A stretch of 64,000 nt of DNA from Pseudofrankia inefficax (GTDB lineage: Bacteria > Actinomycetota > Actinomycetes > Frankiales > Frankiaceae): NCBI RefSeq assembly GCF_000166135.1, contig NC_014666.1:3534001-3598000 (forward strand), read 5' to 3'. Shown in pieces: positions 8,314-15,743 of this stretch. Position numbers and translations under genes: made by a program. A model generated the notes under the pieces. The model was not told the origin of the DNA, made no database searches, and saw only the letters and a list, made by a program, of their open reading frames with translations. Within the stretch, counting starts at the first letter, position 1. Each line of letters begins with the position of its first letter.

Positions 8314-9072
8314 GTGGAGCACGACCACGGTTCCGGCGAGAAGTCGGGCGGCGGCCGGGGCGGCCCCGGTCTGGTGGTCGCGGTCGACGGGCCTGGTGGC
8401 TCCGGGAAGTCCACCGCGGCCAAGGCGATCGCCCGCCGGCTCGGCCTGCGCTACCTCGACACCGGCGCGATGTACCGCGCGGTCACCCAGCTCGCCCTCG
8501 AGCAGCGCATCGACATCGAGGACGCGGCGGCGGTCGCCGAGCTCGCCGAGCGGGCCGTGCTGACCTCCGGCACCGACCCGGACGCCCCGACGATCGCGGT
8601 CAACCAGGTCCGGGTCGACGCGGAGATCCGGACCCGCGCGGTCACCAACGCGGTCAGCGCCGTCAGCGCCGTGGCCGTGGTCCGCAGCCGGCTCGTCAGC
8701 CAGCAGCAGCAGATCATCACCGAGGCCGTCGACACCGCCGGCGGGATCGTCGTCGAGGGCCGCGACATCGGCTCCGTCGTCGCCCCGGACGCCCCGGTCA
8801 AGGTCTTCCTGACCGCTTCGACCGAGGTGCGCGCGCTGCGCCGCTCCCGGGAGCTGGGGGAGAAGGGCGTCGACGACGTCGCGAGGACCCTGGCCGAGCT
8901 CGGCCGCCGCGACGAGCTGGACAGCACCCGCAAGGTCGACCCGCTCCAGGCGGCCCCCGACGCGATCGTGGTCGACTCCAGCGGCATGACGGTCGACGAG
9001 GTCGTCGACGAGGTCCTGCGGCACATCGCCGCGGCCGGTTTCGCGGCGGCCATCCCAGGTTCGGCCCCATGA
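8314..9072 (+). CDS. cmk: Cytidylate kinase
   Basis: 252 residues from GTG 8314, which has GGAGG six bases upstream; an in-frame ATG at 8290 lacks such a site. CMP/dCMP kinase phosphorylates (d)CMP with ATP in pyrimidine salvage. The P-loop is VDGPGGSGKST, followed by the family signature YLDTGAMYRAVT; VVEGRDIGSVVAPDAPVKVFLTAS and the RR/D nucleoside-binding residues are present. It overlaps the acyltransferase by ATGA and is usually followed by der, as here. Confidence 0.95.
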   Translation: MEHDHGSGEKSGGGRGGPGLVVAVDGPGGSGKSTAAKAIARRLGLRYLDTGAMYRAVTQLALEQRIDIEDAAAVAELAERAVLTSGTDPDAPTIAVNQVRVDAEIRTRAVTNAVSAVSAVAVVRSRLVSQQQQIITEAVDTAGGIVVEGRDIGSVVAPDAPVKVFLTASTEVRALRRSRELGEKGVDDVARTLAELGRRDELDSTRKVDPLQAAPDAIVVDSSGMTVDEVVDEVLRHIAAAGFAAAIPGSAP

Positions 9073-9902
9073 CCGGCCCCGACCCCGAGCCGACGTCGGC
9101 TGTCGTCGACCCGGCGCCCGCGCCCGTCGAGGCGGCATCCGCTCCGGTCGAGCCGGCGCCCGCCCCCGTCGAGCCGGCACCCGCTGCCGTCGAGCCGGCT
9201 CCCGCGTCGCTGCCGGCGGAGACCACCGCGAAGCAGCCGCTGCACCGCGGCGCGGAGTCGAAGCCGTACAACGACATCCTGCACCGGACGCTCAAGCCGC
9301 CGGTGCGGGTGCTGCTCAACCGGCTGGTGATGCGGATCCGGCTGGAGGGCGTCGAGAACATCCCACGCGACGAGCCGCTGATCTTCGCCGGGAACCACTC
9401 GAGCTGGCTGGACGGCCCGCTGGTCGTCATCGAGGCGCCGCGCACGGTCCGCTGCCTGACCAAGGTCGAGATGTACAAGGGCGTCCTCGGCTGGCTGCTG
9501 CGCCTCGTCGGGCAGATCCCGATCGACCGCGGCAAGGCGGACCGGGTCGCCCTGCACACCGCGCTGGACGAGCTCGGCCGGGGCAAGGCGATCGGCGTGT
9601 TCCCCGAGGGCACCCGGGGCAGCGGGGAGATGGCGGCCGTCCAGCACGGCATCGCCTATCTGGCGGTCCACGGTCGCTGCCGGGTGCTGCCGGTCGCGTG
9701 CCTGGACACGGGCGACGCGTTGCCGAAGGGCGCCCGCTGGCCGAAGCGGTCGGTCCAGGTCCGGGTCGTGTTCGGCGCGCCGTTCGCCGTCGAGATCCCG
9801 GCCAACCCCCGCTCGCGCAAGGCGCTGGCTGCCGTCGCCGAGGACATCCGGGTGCACCTGGCCGACCACCTGGCGACCGCCCGCGCCAGCGAGACCGTCT
9901 AA
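9069..9902 (+). CDS. plsC: 1-acyl-sn-glycerol-3-phosphate acyltransferase family protein
   Basis: 277 residues; ATG overlaps the cmk stop (ATGA). PlsC-type enzymes transfer acyl groups to lysophosphatidic acid at the membrane. The HX4D catalytic motif is NHSSWLD at about residue 110 and the substrate-binding motif is FPEGTRGSG near 180. The first ~55 residues are an Ala/Pro/Val/Glu repeat tail (VEPAPAP) that looks unstructured. The cmk-plsC-der order is widespread in actinobacteria, where this protein is a conserved paralogue; its precise lipid substrate is not known from the sequence. Confidence 0.88.
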   Translation: MTGPDPEPTSAVVDPAPAPVEAASAPVEPAPAPVEPAPAAVEPAPASLPAETTAKQPLHRGAESKPYNDILHRTLKPPVRVLLNRLVMRIRLEGVENIPRDEPLIFAGNHSSWLDGPLVVIEAPRTVRCLTKVEMYKGVLGWLLRLVGQIPIDRGKADRVALHTALDELGRGKAIGVFPEGTRGSGEMAAVQHGIAYLAVHGRCRVLPVACLDTGDALPKGARWPKRSVQVRVVFGAPFAVEIPANPRSRKALAAVAEDIRVHLADHLATARASETV

Positions 9903-10082
9903 GCCCGACGCCGAGTCCTACGTTCGGTCCCGGCAGCGGCGGGTTCGGTGACCACCCCGTAGGAATCGCCTGTCCCCACCGGGGTCCGCCGCCTGGCGGG
10001 GGCCGGTCTGGCGCGCGCGCCCGGATACCCTCGGAAGCACCAGAACCACCCACGCGAGACCTACCAGGAAGTCGGCACCACG

Positions 10083-11495
10083 GTGAGCCCACGAGACGAC
10101 GACAGAGCCAGCAAGGACAGCGGTGCCAGCCAGGACAGCCCGGACCCGACGACGGGCACCGTGGCCGGAGGCCAGCCCGTGCTCGCCGTCGTCGGCCGGC
10201 CCAACGTCGGCAAGTCGACGCTGGTCAACCGCATCCTCGGCCGCCGCGCCGCGGTCGTGGAGGACGTCCCCGGGGTGACCCGCGACCGGGTCGCCTACGA
10301 CGCGAACTGGTCAGGACGCCGGTTCACGCTGGTCGACACGGGCGGCTGGGAGCCGGACGCCAGGGGCCTCGCCGGCCGGGTCTCCGCGCAGGCCCAGCGG
10401 GCCCTGGCGACCGCCGACGCGGTGCTCTTCGTCGTCGACGCCACCGTCGGCGCGACCGACGCCGACGAGGCCGTCGCCCGGGTGCTGCACCGGTCCGGGC
10501 GGCCCGTCGTGCTGGCCGCGAACAAGGTCGACGACCAGCGCCTGGAGTCCGACACGGCGGCGCTGTGGGGCCTCGGGCTCGGTGAGCCCTACCCGGTGTC
10601 GGCGCTGCACGGCCGGGGCAGCGGTGACCTGCTCGACGCGGTGCTCGCCGCGCTGCCGGAGGCCCCGCCGGAGCGTTTCGACGAGGAGGACGGCCCACGC
10701 CGGGTCGCCCTGGTCGGCCGGCCGAACGTCGGCAAGTCGTCGATGCTCAACCGGCTCGCCGGCGAGGAGCGGGCACTCGTCCACGACGTCGCCGGGACCA
10801 CCCGCGACCCGGTCGACGAGCTGGTCACCGTCGGCGGCGAGCAGTGGCTGTTCATCGACACGGCCGGCCTGCGCCGCCGGGTCGGCCAGTCCAGCGGCGC
10901 CGAGTACTACTCGTCGCTGCGCACCGCCGCCGCGATCGAGGCGGCCGAGGTCGCGATCGTGCTGCTCGACGCGGGGGAGACCCTGACCGAGCAGGACCAG
11001 CGGGTCGTCCAGATGGTCGTCGACGCGGGCCGGGCCCTGGTGCTGGCGTTCAACAAGTGGGACCTGCTCGACGAGGACCGCCGGCTCACCCTGGAGAAGG
11101 AGATCTCCCGCGACCTCGCCCGGGTGGCCTGGGCGCCGCGGGTGAACGTCTCCGCGCTGACCGGCCGGGCCACCGACCGGCTCGCCCCCGCGCTGCACAC
11201 CTCGCTGGACAGCTGGGGCACCCGGATTCCGACCGGCCGGCTCAACCAGTGGCTCGGCGAGGTCGTCGCCGCGACCCCGCCGCCCCCGCGCGGCGGCAAG
11301 ATTCCCAAGGTCCTGTTCGCCACCCAGGCGGGCGTGCGCCCGCCCCGTTTCGTCGTCTTCGCCACCGCCTTCCTGGAGCCCGGCTACCGCCGCTTCCTGG
11401 AGCGCCGCCTGCGGGAGGACTTCGGCTTCGTCGGCACCCCGCTGGAGATCTCCATCCGCGTCCGCGAGCGCGAGGACCGCAGAGGCCGCCACTAG
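10083..11495 (+). CDS. der: Ribosome-assembly GTPase Der (EngA)
   Basis: 470 residues from GTG with GGAAG upstream. Two tandem GTPase domains: G1 motifs GRPNVGKST (about residue 38) and GRPNVGKSS (about 217), G3 DTGGW and DTAGL, G4 NKVD and NKWD. The C-terminal KH-like domain ([42 protein letters not shown]) is complete. Der acts in maturation of the 50S subunit. The ~35-residue N-terminal tail is polar. Downstream is a 75-bp palindromic repeat where der converges on the minus-strand exonuclease gene. Confidence 0.97.
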   Translation: MSPRDDDRASKDSGASQDSPDPTTGTVAGGQPVLAVVGRPNVGKSTLVNRILGRRAAVVEDVPGVTRDRVAYDANWSGRRFTLVDTGGWEPDARGLAGRVSAQAQRALATADAVLFVVDATVGATDADEAVARVLHRSGRPVVLAANKVDDQRLESDTAALWGLGLGEPYPVSALHGRGSGDLLDAVLAALPEAPPERFDEEDGPRRVALVGRPNVGKSSMLNRLAGEERALVHDVAGTTRDPVDELVTVGGEQWLFIDTAGLRRRVGQSSGAEYYSSLRTAAAIEAAEVAIVLLDAGETLTEQDQRVVQMVVDAGRALVLAFNKWDLLDEDRRLTLEKEISRDLARVAWAPRVNVSALTGRATDRLAPALHTSLDSWGTRIPTGRLNQWLGEVVAATPPPPRGGKIPKVLFATQAGVRPPRFVVFATAFLEPGYRRFLERRLREDFGFVGTPLEISIRVREREDRRGRH

Positions 11496-11573
11496 CGATC
11501 GCCGCCGGGCGCCGGGCGCCGCCGGTCCGACACCCGCCCTGGCACCGCCCGGCGTCAGCGTCCGGCGTTCCCG

Positions 11574-11648
11574 TGATCGCCGTTTCGGCCCTCCGACGGT
11601 CGTAACCAGGCCTGTTTCGCGACCACCCGAGGGCGAAGACGGCGATCA
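11574..11648. repeat. 75-bp dispersed palindromic repeat, copy 1
   Basis: Starts TGATCGCCGT and ends ACGGCGATCA with a conserved core around ACCAGGCC and CCGAGGG. A second 75-bp copy with the same ends and core is at 57723-57797. Both lie between converging genes. A further arm (GGCGATCAA at 11641 with TTGATCGCC at 11665) extends the palindrome. It could serve as a bidirectional terminator or be a REP/MITE-like element. Confidence 0.75.
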
Positions 11649-11709
11649 AGGCGACGAACAGCCGTTGATCGCCAGGGCGGTCGCGGCCGCCGTCGGGCGG
11701 CGCCTGGCG

Positions 11710-12321
11710 TCAGGGGCCGGCGGGACGGGGCTGATTGGTGAGGGCGACCAGGAGGTTGGCGTAGCCGAGCGCGTCGTCGAGGGCGCGGTGGGTGTGCGGT
11801 ACGTCGCCGTACCAGCTCGACGGGAGGGTCGCGCCGCCCACCGACGCGACGGGGAGCCCGGTGACGGCGGCGGCGTAGCTGCGCAGGCACAGGCCGGGGC
11901 CGGTGAACAGCCAGTCAGTCTCATAGGGCCCGTGGATCAGGCCGTACCTGGTGAAGCGGCGCAGGTAGTAGTCGAGCCAGCAGCCGTCGAACGCCAGCGG
12001 GGACGCGGCGAACATCCGCCGGGCCGGCAGCGCCTGGACCCAGGCGACGTACTCGGCCATCACGGCGGGGACGGGCCGCTGGCCGGTCGTCGCCGCCGCC
12101 CACGCTTCCGGCTGCGCCTGGAACCAGGCGAGCGTGTGCGGGTTCGGCGCGGCGCCCGGAAGCTGCTCCAGCACGGCCTCGAACTGGCCGTGCCGCGTGC
12201 CGTCGACCGACACGGCCACCGAAGCGAACGACCGCATCGAGTTGGGACCGGGCCAGGGACCGTCCGTCTCGATGTCGGTCACGACATACACCCAGTCATC
12301 GGGCGCGCGGTCACCGGCCAT
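11710..12321 (-). CDS. DEDD-type 3'-5' exonuclease-like protein
   Basis: 203 residues from ATG at 12321 on the minus strand. The N-terminal VYVVTDIETDGPWPG contains the DxE of exonuclease motif I; later HRALDDALGYANLL has the H-x-x-x-D of motif III in DEDDh enzymes, with the motif II Asp probably in FDGCWLDYY. The overall pattern resembles small RNase T/oligoribonuclease-like exonucleases, so it probably trims nucleic acid ends, but the substrate is unknown. It is downstream of tRNA-Pro on the same strand, separated by a terminator hairpin, and converges on der. Confidence 0.7.
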   Translation of the reverse strand: MAGDRAPDDWVYVVTDIETDGPWPGPNSMRSFASVAVSVDGTRHGQFEAVLEQLPGAAPNPHTLAWFQAQPEAWAAATTGQRPVPAVMAEYVAWVQALPARRMFAASPLAFDGCWLDYYLRRFTRYGLIHGPYETDWLFTGPGLCLRSYAAAVTGLPVASVGGATLPSSWYGDVPHTHRALDDALGYANLLVALTNQPRPAGP

Positions 12322-12420
12322 GAGGGGATCCTGCCGGACCGCGCCCCGGCCGGAGGCCACTTGTCCAAGCCGCCGACGCGGGCGCTGGCTGGCCGCTCGA
12401 CGGCGGTCACGAACGTGAAA

Positions 12421-12455
12421 GGCCGCTGACCAGGCTAATGCCTTGATCAGCGGCC
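12421..12455 (-). terminator. Rho-independent terminator after tRNA-Pro
   Basis: GGCCGCTGA pairs perfectly with TCAGCGGCC, with an additional inner stem (CAGGC/GCCTTG). On the minus strand the hairpin is followed by TTTC. It lies 13 bases beyond the 3' end of the tRNA. Confidence 0.75.
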
Positions 12456-12467
12456 TCTTGCTGCCCG

Positions 12468-12541
12468 TCGGGACGACAGGATTTGAACCTGCGACCCCCA
12501 GACCCCCAGTCTGGTGCGCTACCAAGCTGCGCCACGTCCCG
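12468..12541 (-). tRNA. tRNA-Pro(GGG): tRNA-Pro (anticodon GGG)
   Basis: Read on the minus strand: acceptor arm CGGGACG/CGTCCCG, D arm GCGC-AGCTTGGTA-GCGC, anticodon stem CCAGA/TCTGG with loop CTGGGGG (anticodon GGG, reading CCC/CCU proline codons), T arm with GGTTCAAATCC, discriminator A. The CCA is not encoded. The cloverleaf is complete with no intron. Confidence 0.95.
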
Positions 12542-12786
12542 GAACGAGCCCCTGTGATCGGGACCGCCCTGCGTTGCTCCGGCCGGCGAGGTCCTTCGAC
12601 CACCCGGGCCAGCCCGCTGGTCACCCGGCGGGATCGCCGTCCCCTGGCTCTACAGGAACGCTGTGGGCTTGCCCTGTAGGCCCCGGCGACGATGTCACCT
12701 TACCTGATCTGGGGGGTGTGGTGATGACTGGGGTACGGCGGCAGTGGGCGCCACGAGCGGAGTCGCGGCACCCACTGCCGCCGGCC

Positions 12787-12813
12787 GCCGCGGGCCCGGA
12801 TGGGGCCCGCGGC
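12787..12813 (-). terminator. Hairpin downstream of LPLAG-protein gene
   Basis: GCCGCGGGCCC pairs with GGGCCCGCGGC, an 11-bp stem around a short loop. It forms a tandem pair with the hairpin at 12845 and lies beyond the 3' end of the minus-strand gene at 12968. Confidence 0.5.
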
Positions 12814-12844
12814 TGACCGACAGCCGTGGGGCTGGGCCCGGGGT

Positions 12845-12875
12845 CCCCGCAGATCCGCCGCGCGGATCTGCGGGG
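12845..12875 (-). terminator. Strong 14-bp hairpin terminator
   Basis: CCCCGCAGATCCGC pairs perfectly with GCGGATCTGCGGGG around a three-base loop, about 93 bases after the stop of the LPLAG-tailed protein. There is no T-run, as usual in this GC class. Confidence 0.65.
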
Positions 12876-12967
12876 AGGCGCCAGGCCAGACCGGCCCGGG
12901 GCGGGTGAGCCGCCTCGGCGCCGGTGGCCGGACCTCGATGCGGGGTCCGACCGGTCAGGCCCACGGG

Positions 12968-13450
12968 TCAGTTGGCGCCTTGCTGACGACGACGGCTGGC
13001 GACACCGACGGTCAGCAGGACCGCACCGAGGCCGGCACCGGCCAGCGGGAGGGCGGTGCTGGGGTCGGACATGCCGCCGCCACCCGCCGCGACGCCACCG
13101 CCGGCGCCACCGCCGCCGACACCCACACCGACGACACCGACGCCCACGCCGCCGACGACGCAGTTGTCCTTGTTCTTGTCGTTCAGGATCCCGTTCGGGA
13201 AGAGGCCGCCGTCCTTGCCGTCCTTCCCGTCCTTGCCGTCCTTGTTGCAGTTGTTCTTGTCGTTCAGGATCCCGTTCGGGAACAGGCCGCCGTCGTCCTT
13301 GCCGTTCTTGTCGTCGAGAATTCCGTTGCCCGACTTGTCGCCGGACGCCGTGTCAGCGTGCGCGGCGCCGACGCCGACGCCGAACGTGAGAACCATGCCG
13401 GCGACGCCGGACAGTCCCACCAGGGCGGCACTCCGTCCCAGTCCCTTCAT
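12968..13450 (-). CDS. Secreted repeat protein with LPLAG sortase-like sorting signal
   Basis: 160 residues from ATG at 13450 with GAGAGGGGA upstream. A clear signal peptide (MKGLGRSAALVGLSGVAGM..., Ala-x-Ala before DTAS) is followed by a polar region with three copies of a G-I-L-(N/D)-D-K-N motif, two within a longer GLFPNGILNDKN repeat separated by KDG repeats and two cysteines. Then comes a Gly/Val-rich stretch. The C-terminus has LPLAG, a hydrophobic segment (LGAVLLTVG) and a basic tail SRRRQQ, the layout of a cell-wall sorting signal. A sortase gene is divergently encoded next door, so this is its likely substrate. The function of the repeat is unknown; no known family was recognised. 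Membrane anchoring without sortase cleavage is the alternative. Confidence 0.75.
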   Translation of the reverse strand: MKGLGRSAALVGLSGVAGMVLTFGVGVGAAHADTASGDKSGNGILDDKNGKDDGGLFPNGILNDKNNCNKDGKDGKDGKDGGLFPNGILNDKNKDNCVVGGVGVGVVGVGVGGGGAGGGVAAGGGGMSDPSTALPLAGAGLGAVLLTVGVASRRRQQGAN

Positions 13451-13846
13451 CAGGTCCCCTCTCCCAGAGTTAGTGACTGCGTGATTGCTGCGAGCGACAA
13501 CATAGCCACTCGACGGCGGAATCCAGCGCAGCCCGCGACGGCCTCGGACCTGCGGTGACGGCGCGGGCGGGCACACGCCCCGGTCAGCCGCTGCTGGTGG
13601 CAAATGCCCGTGCCGGCGGGATGTCCGCCCGTTCTCTGTGCTTCGGCGGCGGCCGTTTTCCGGACTCCTTCTCCGTATTTCCGGAAACCAGGACCACGGA
13701 GTTGGCCCGGTACGCCGCCCGTGGGCTCGGTGACCGTTTTTCCCGGCCCGTCCAAACCGCGCCCGGATACGGCGGCGACAGGCCGGGAAACGGCGTCGGC
13801 GGCCGTAGCATCCGGGCGTCGGGGGCAGGGGGAGGGAGCGGTTTTC
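13451..13846. other. Divergent promoter region between LPLAG protein and sortase
   Basis: No gene seen. On the minus strand TATGTT (13499-13504) is a plausible -10 for the LPLAG gene with a leader of about 40 bases. TTTCCGGAAA (13678-13687) is a perfect palindrome with a half copy TTTTCCGGA 23 bases to its left, a possible shared operator. Confidence 0.35.
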
Positions 13847-15127
13847 GTGGGCCTGGAACCGAGGCGACGCGATCCGGCGCGCGGTGAGCGTCGCGGGCCG
13901 GCGGGAACGGACCGGGCCCGGCGGCAGCCGCCGCGGGCCAGGCCCGCCGCCCGCGGACCCGCGCCGGTCCGGCCCGCGGCCGCCAGGCGATCGCTCGCCG
14001 TGGCCGCGAGGGCCGGCCTGTCAGGCCTCGCGACCGCCGCCGCCGGCTTGCGCGGGACGGCCGCGGCGTGGCGCGCCAGCCGGAAGGCCGGGACCGAGGG
14101 CCGACACGTGGCGGGAGCCGGTGGGCGCGGGCGGCTGGGTGGGTGGATTGGTGGCCGGCTGGGTGGGTGGATTGGTGGCCGGCTGGGCGGGTGGATCGGT
14201 GGCCGGCTGGGCGGGCGACTGGGTGGCCTGTCGCGCCTGTCGTGGCCGCTGGCGCTGGTCGGTGTGGCGCTCGTGGTGGCCAGTGGATTCCAGCTCGCGG
14301 CGCCGATGATCCGGTCTGCCGAGGCGCCATCCGGCCGGGCTCTGCCGCCGCCGGCACCCGTGCCGACGAGCCCGTCCGGTCCGCCGTCGGCCACCCCCAG
14401 CGCGCTGCCCCCGCCGCCGGTGGTGACCGACCCGGTCCGGCTGAGGATCCCGGCGATCGCGCTGGACGCACCGGTCATCGGCCTGGGCCTGGACCCGCAG
14501 GGCGCGATCGACGTGCCGACCCAGTGGGGCGATGTCGGCTGGTACAAGCCGGGCGTCGCCCCGGGGGCGGTCGGCCCGGCGGTCCTCGTCGGCCACTACG
14601 ACTCGAAGACGGGGCCGGCGGTCTTCTACCGGCTCGGCTCGGTGCTGCCCGGCGACCAGTTGGTCGTGGTCGGCGCGTCCGGGGCGAGCGTCACCTTCGT
14701 CGTGGACCGCCTGCAGGAGGTCTCGAAGGCGACGTTCCCGACGCAGGAGGTCTACGGACCGGTCACCCGGCCCGAGATCCGGGTCATCACCTGCGACGGC
14801 GCCTTCGACGAGCACACCCACCACTACGTCGACAACCTGGTGGTCTACGGCCACGCCATCAGCGTGCCGGCCTCGGTGGCGCCGGCGCCCGCCGCCGCGG
14901 CACCGTCCGCCGCCGTGGCCGCCCCCCGGCCGGCGGCCGCGACCGCCGCCGTGCGCACGGGCGCCCCGGCGGCCGGGTCGCCAGCGGCACCGCCGGTCGC
15001 CGTGCCACCGGTCGCCCTGTCGCCCGCCACGCCGTCGCCCTCCACCCCGCGCGCGGCGCCGCCTGCCGCGGCCGTCGTGTCCGGCGCGCCTCCGACGCCG
15101 CGGCTCACGGTGACGCCGAGCCAATAA
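13847..15127 (+). CDS. Class E/F-type sortase with repeat-rich N-terminus
   Basis: 426 residues from GTG 13847, preceded by GGGAGGGAG; the frame is open further upstream, but that part lacks domain content. An Arg/Ala-rich cytoplasmic part and an eight-residue repeat (GGWIGGRL) precede one membrane helix (LALVGVALVVASGF, about 140-160) and a Pro-rich spacer. The sortase fold follows: RLRIPAIALDAPV, the catalytic His in VGHYDS (about 250) and the catalytic Cys in VITCDG (about 316), then YVDNLVVYGH. A ~85-residue Ala/Pro tail ends the protein, which is unusual. Sortases cleave LPxTG-like signals and join proteins to the wall. The divergent LPLAG protein is the obvious candidate substrate. The catalytic Arg could not be placed with certainty. 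Confidence 0.85.
   Translation: MGLEPRRRDPARGERRGPAGTDRARRQPPRARPAARGPAPVRPAAARRSLAVAARAGLSGLATAAAGLRGTAAAWRASRKAGTEGRHVAGAGGRGRLGGWIGGRLGGWIGGRLGGWIGGRLGGRLGGLSRLSWPLALVGVALVVASGFQLAAPMIRSAEAPSGRALPPPAPVPTSPSGPPSATPSALPPPPVVTDPVRLRIPAIALDAPVIGLGLDPQGAIDVPTQWGDVGWYKPGVAPGAVGPAVLVGHYDSKTGPAVFYRLGSVLPGDQLVVVGASGASVTFVVDRLQEVSKATFPTQEVYGPVTRPEIRVITCDGAFDEHTHHYVDNLVVYGHAISVPASVAPAPAAAAPSAAVAAPRPAAATAAVRTGAPAAGSPAAPPVAVPPVALSPATPSPSTPRAAPPAAAVVSGAPPTPRLTVTPSQ
14133..14222 (+). repeat. 24-bp tandem repeats within sortase gene
   Basis: Three full units and a partial of a 24-bp repeat (14133-14156, 14157-14180, 14181-14204, then a fragment) encode Gly-Gly-Trp-Ile-Gly-Gly-Arg-Leu units just before the membrane helix. 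Copies 1 and 2 are identical, a sign of recent expansion. Confidence 0.9.
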
Positions 15128-15220
15128 CCGCGCGAACCGCGCGCCGTTCGGGGCATGTGACGGGCGTCGCAATCCGGGTCCGGAGCATCTACGGCCGAGT
15201 AGCTTGCCGCCGGTTTCGTT

Positions 15221-15240
15221 GTTGGGACTTTGGGCCCTAA
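15221..15240. promoter_or_regulatory. DevR/DosR-like box 1
   Basis: Matches 15 of 20 positions of the mycobacterial DosR consensus TTSGGGACTWWAGTCCCSAA, including GGGACTTT and CCC. The centre is 25 bp from box 2. A DevR-like regulator with a conserved DNA-reading helix is encoded at 45832-46641. Confidence 0.6.
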
Positions 15241-15245
15241 AAATG

Positions 15246-15265
15246 ATCGGGACTAAAGTCCTCAC
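15246..15265. promoter_or_regulatory. DevR/DosR-like box 2
   Basis: Matches 17 of 20 positions of the DosR consensus, with the complete core GGGACTAAAGTCC. Together with box 1 it forms the paired arrangement seen at strong DosR-dependent promoters. Transcription to the right would read through the structured leader and c-di-AMP riboswitch into the NlpC/P60 gene. Confidence 0.7.
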
Positions 15266-15288
15266 AACCTTGTGCCCATCGTCCTAGG

Positions 15289-15392
15289 GCGCTGTGAGTC
15301 AACTCTTCTGGAACACAACGGGAAGCCAAGCGGACGGTGTCGGCGGCTTCCGGGCGCCCGCTGGCGGTGCGGCCCGGGACCGGCTACAGCGC
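15289..15392 (+). other. Possible structured leader element of unknown class
   Basis: GCGCTGT (15289-15295) pairs with ACAGCGC (15386-15392), enclosing an inner hairpin GGAAGCC (15321) / GGCTTCC (15345). It lies between the DevR boxes and the c-di-AMP riboswitch. It may be part of the same leader or a small RNA. No known class was recognised. Confidence 0.35.
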
Positions 15393-15548
15393 TGCGGGGA
15401 ACGTCAGGGGAACTAGTCAGACACCTGCAGGTAACCCCCGGAAAGTGTCCGACTGTTGTGTTTACGGTGGTTGGAGTACCCCCGTGGACATCCACTAAGG
15501 TCGTCAATGCAACATTCTTCACCTAAGGCACCAATGCGTCGGGCTGAA

Positions 15549-15735
15549 ACGCCGAGTCCTGCCCCCGGTCTGACGCTCCCTCCGACATGCCGGGGCAGGA
15601 GCGGGGGACCCATGGTTCCGCCGGGCAAGGCCGGTTGACCGGCCGAGCCCTTGGGGTGAAGTCGCCGTCCCGAGGCGACCGGGCTACGTGAACCCAGCCC
15701 GAACCCGACAGCTGACCTCGCAGGCGTCAGGGAAG
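15549..15735 (+). promoter_or_regulatory. c-di-AMP riboswitch (ydaO-yuaA class)
   Basis: The leader contains the conserved blocks of this class in order: GCCGAGTCCTGCC (15551), GGGGGACCCATGGTTCCGCC (15603), CTTGGGGTGAAGTCGC (15650), GGGCTACGTGAACCCAGCCC (15681) and GAACCCGACAGCTGACCTCG (15701), ending with CAGGCGTC just before the ribosome binding site. In actinobacteria these riboswitches precede wall hydrolase and Rpf genes and turn expression off when c-di-AMP binds. The following gene is an NlpC/P60 hydrolase, which fits. Confidence 0.88.
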
Positions 15736-15743
15736 GACGAGCG

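Noticed and set aside
12322-12624. N-terminal extension of the exonuclease gene to 12624
   Set aside because: It would read through the tRNA-Pro gene and its terminator; the conserved domain starts just after ATG 12321.
15128-15220. Continuation of a coding gene after the sortase
   Set aside because: No frame with credible codon use; the region leads into regulatory elements.
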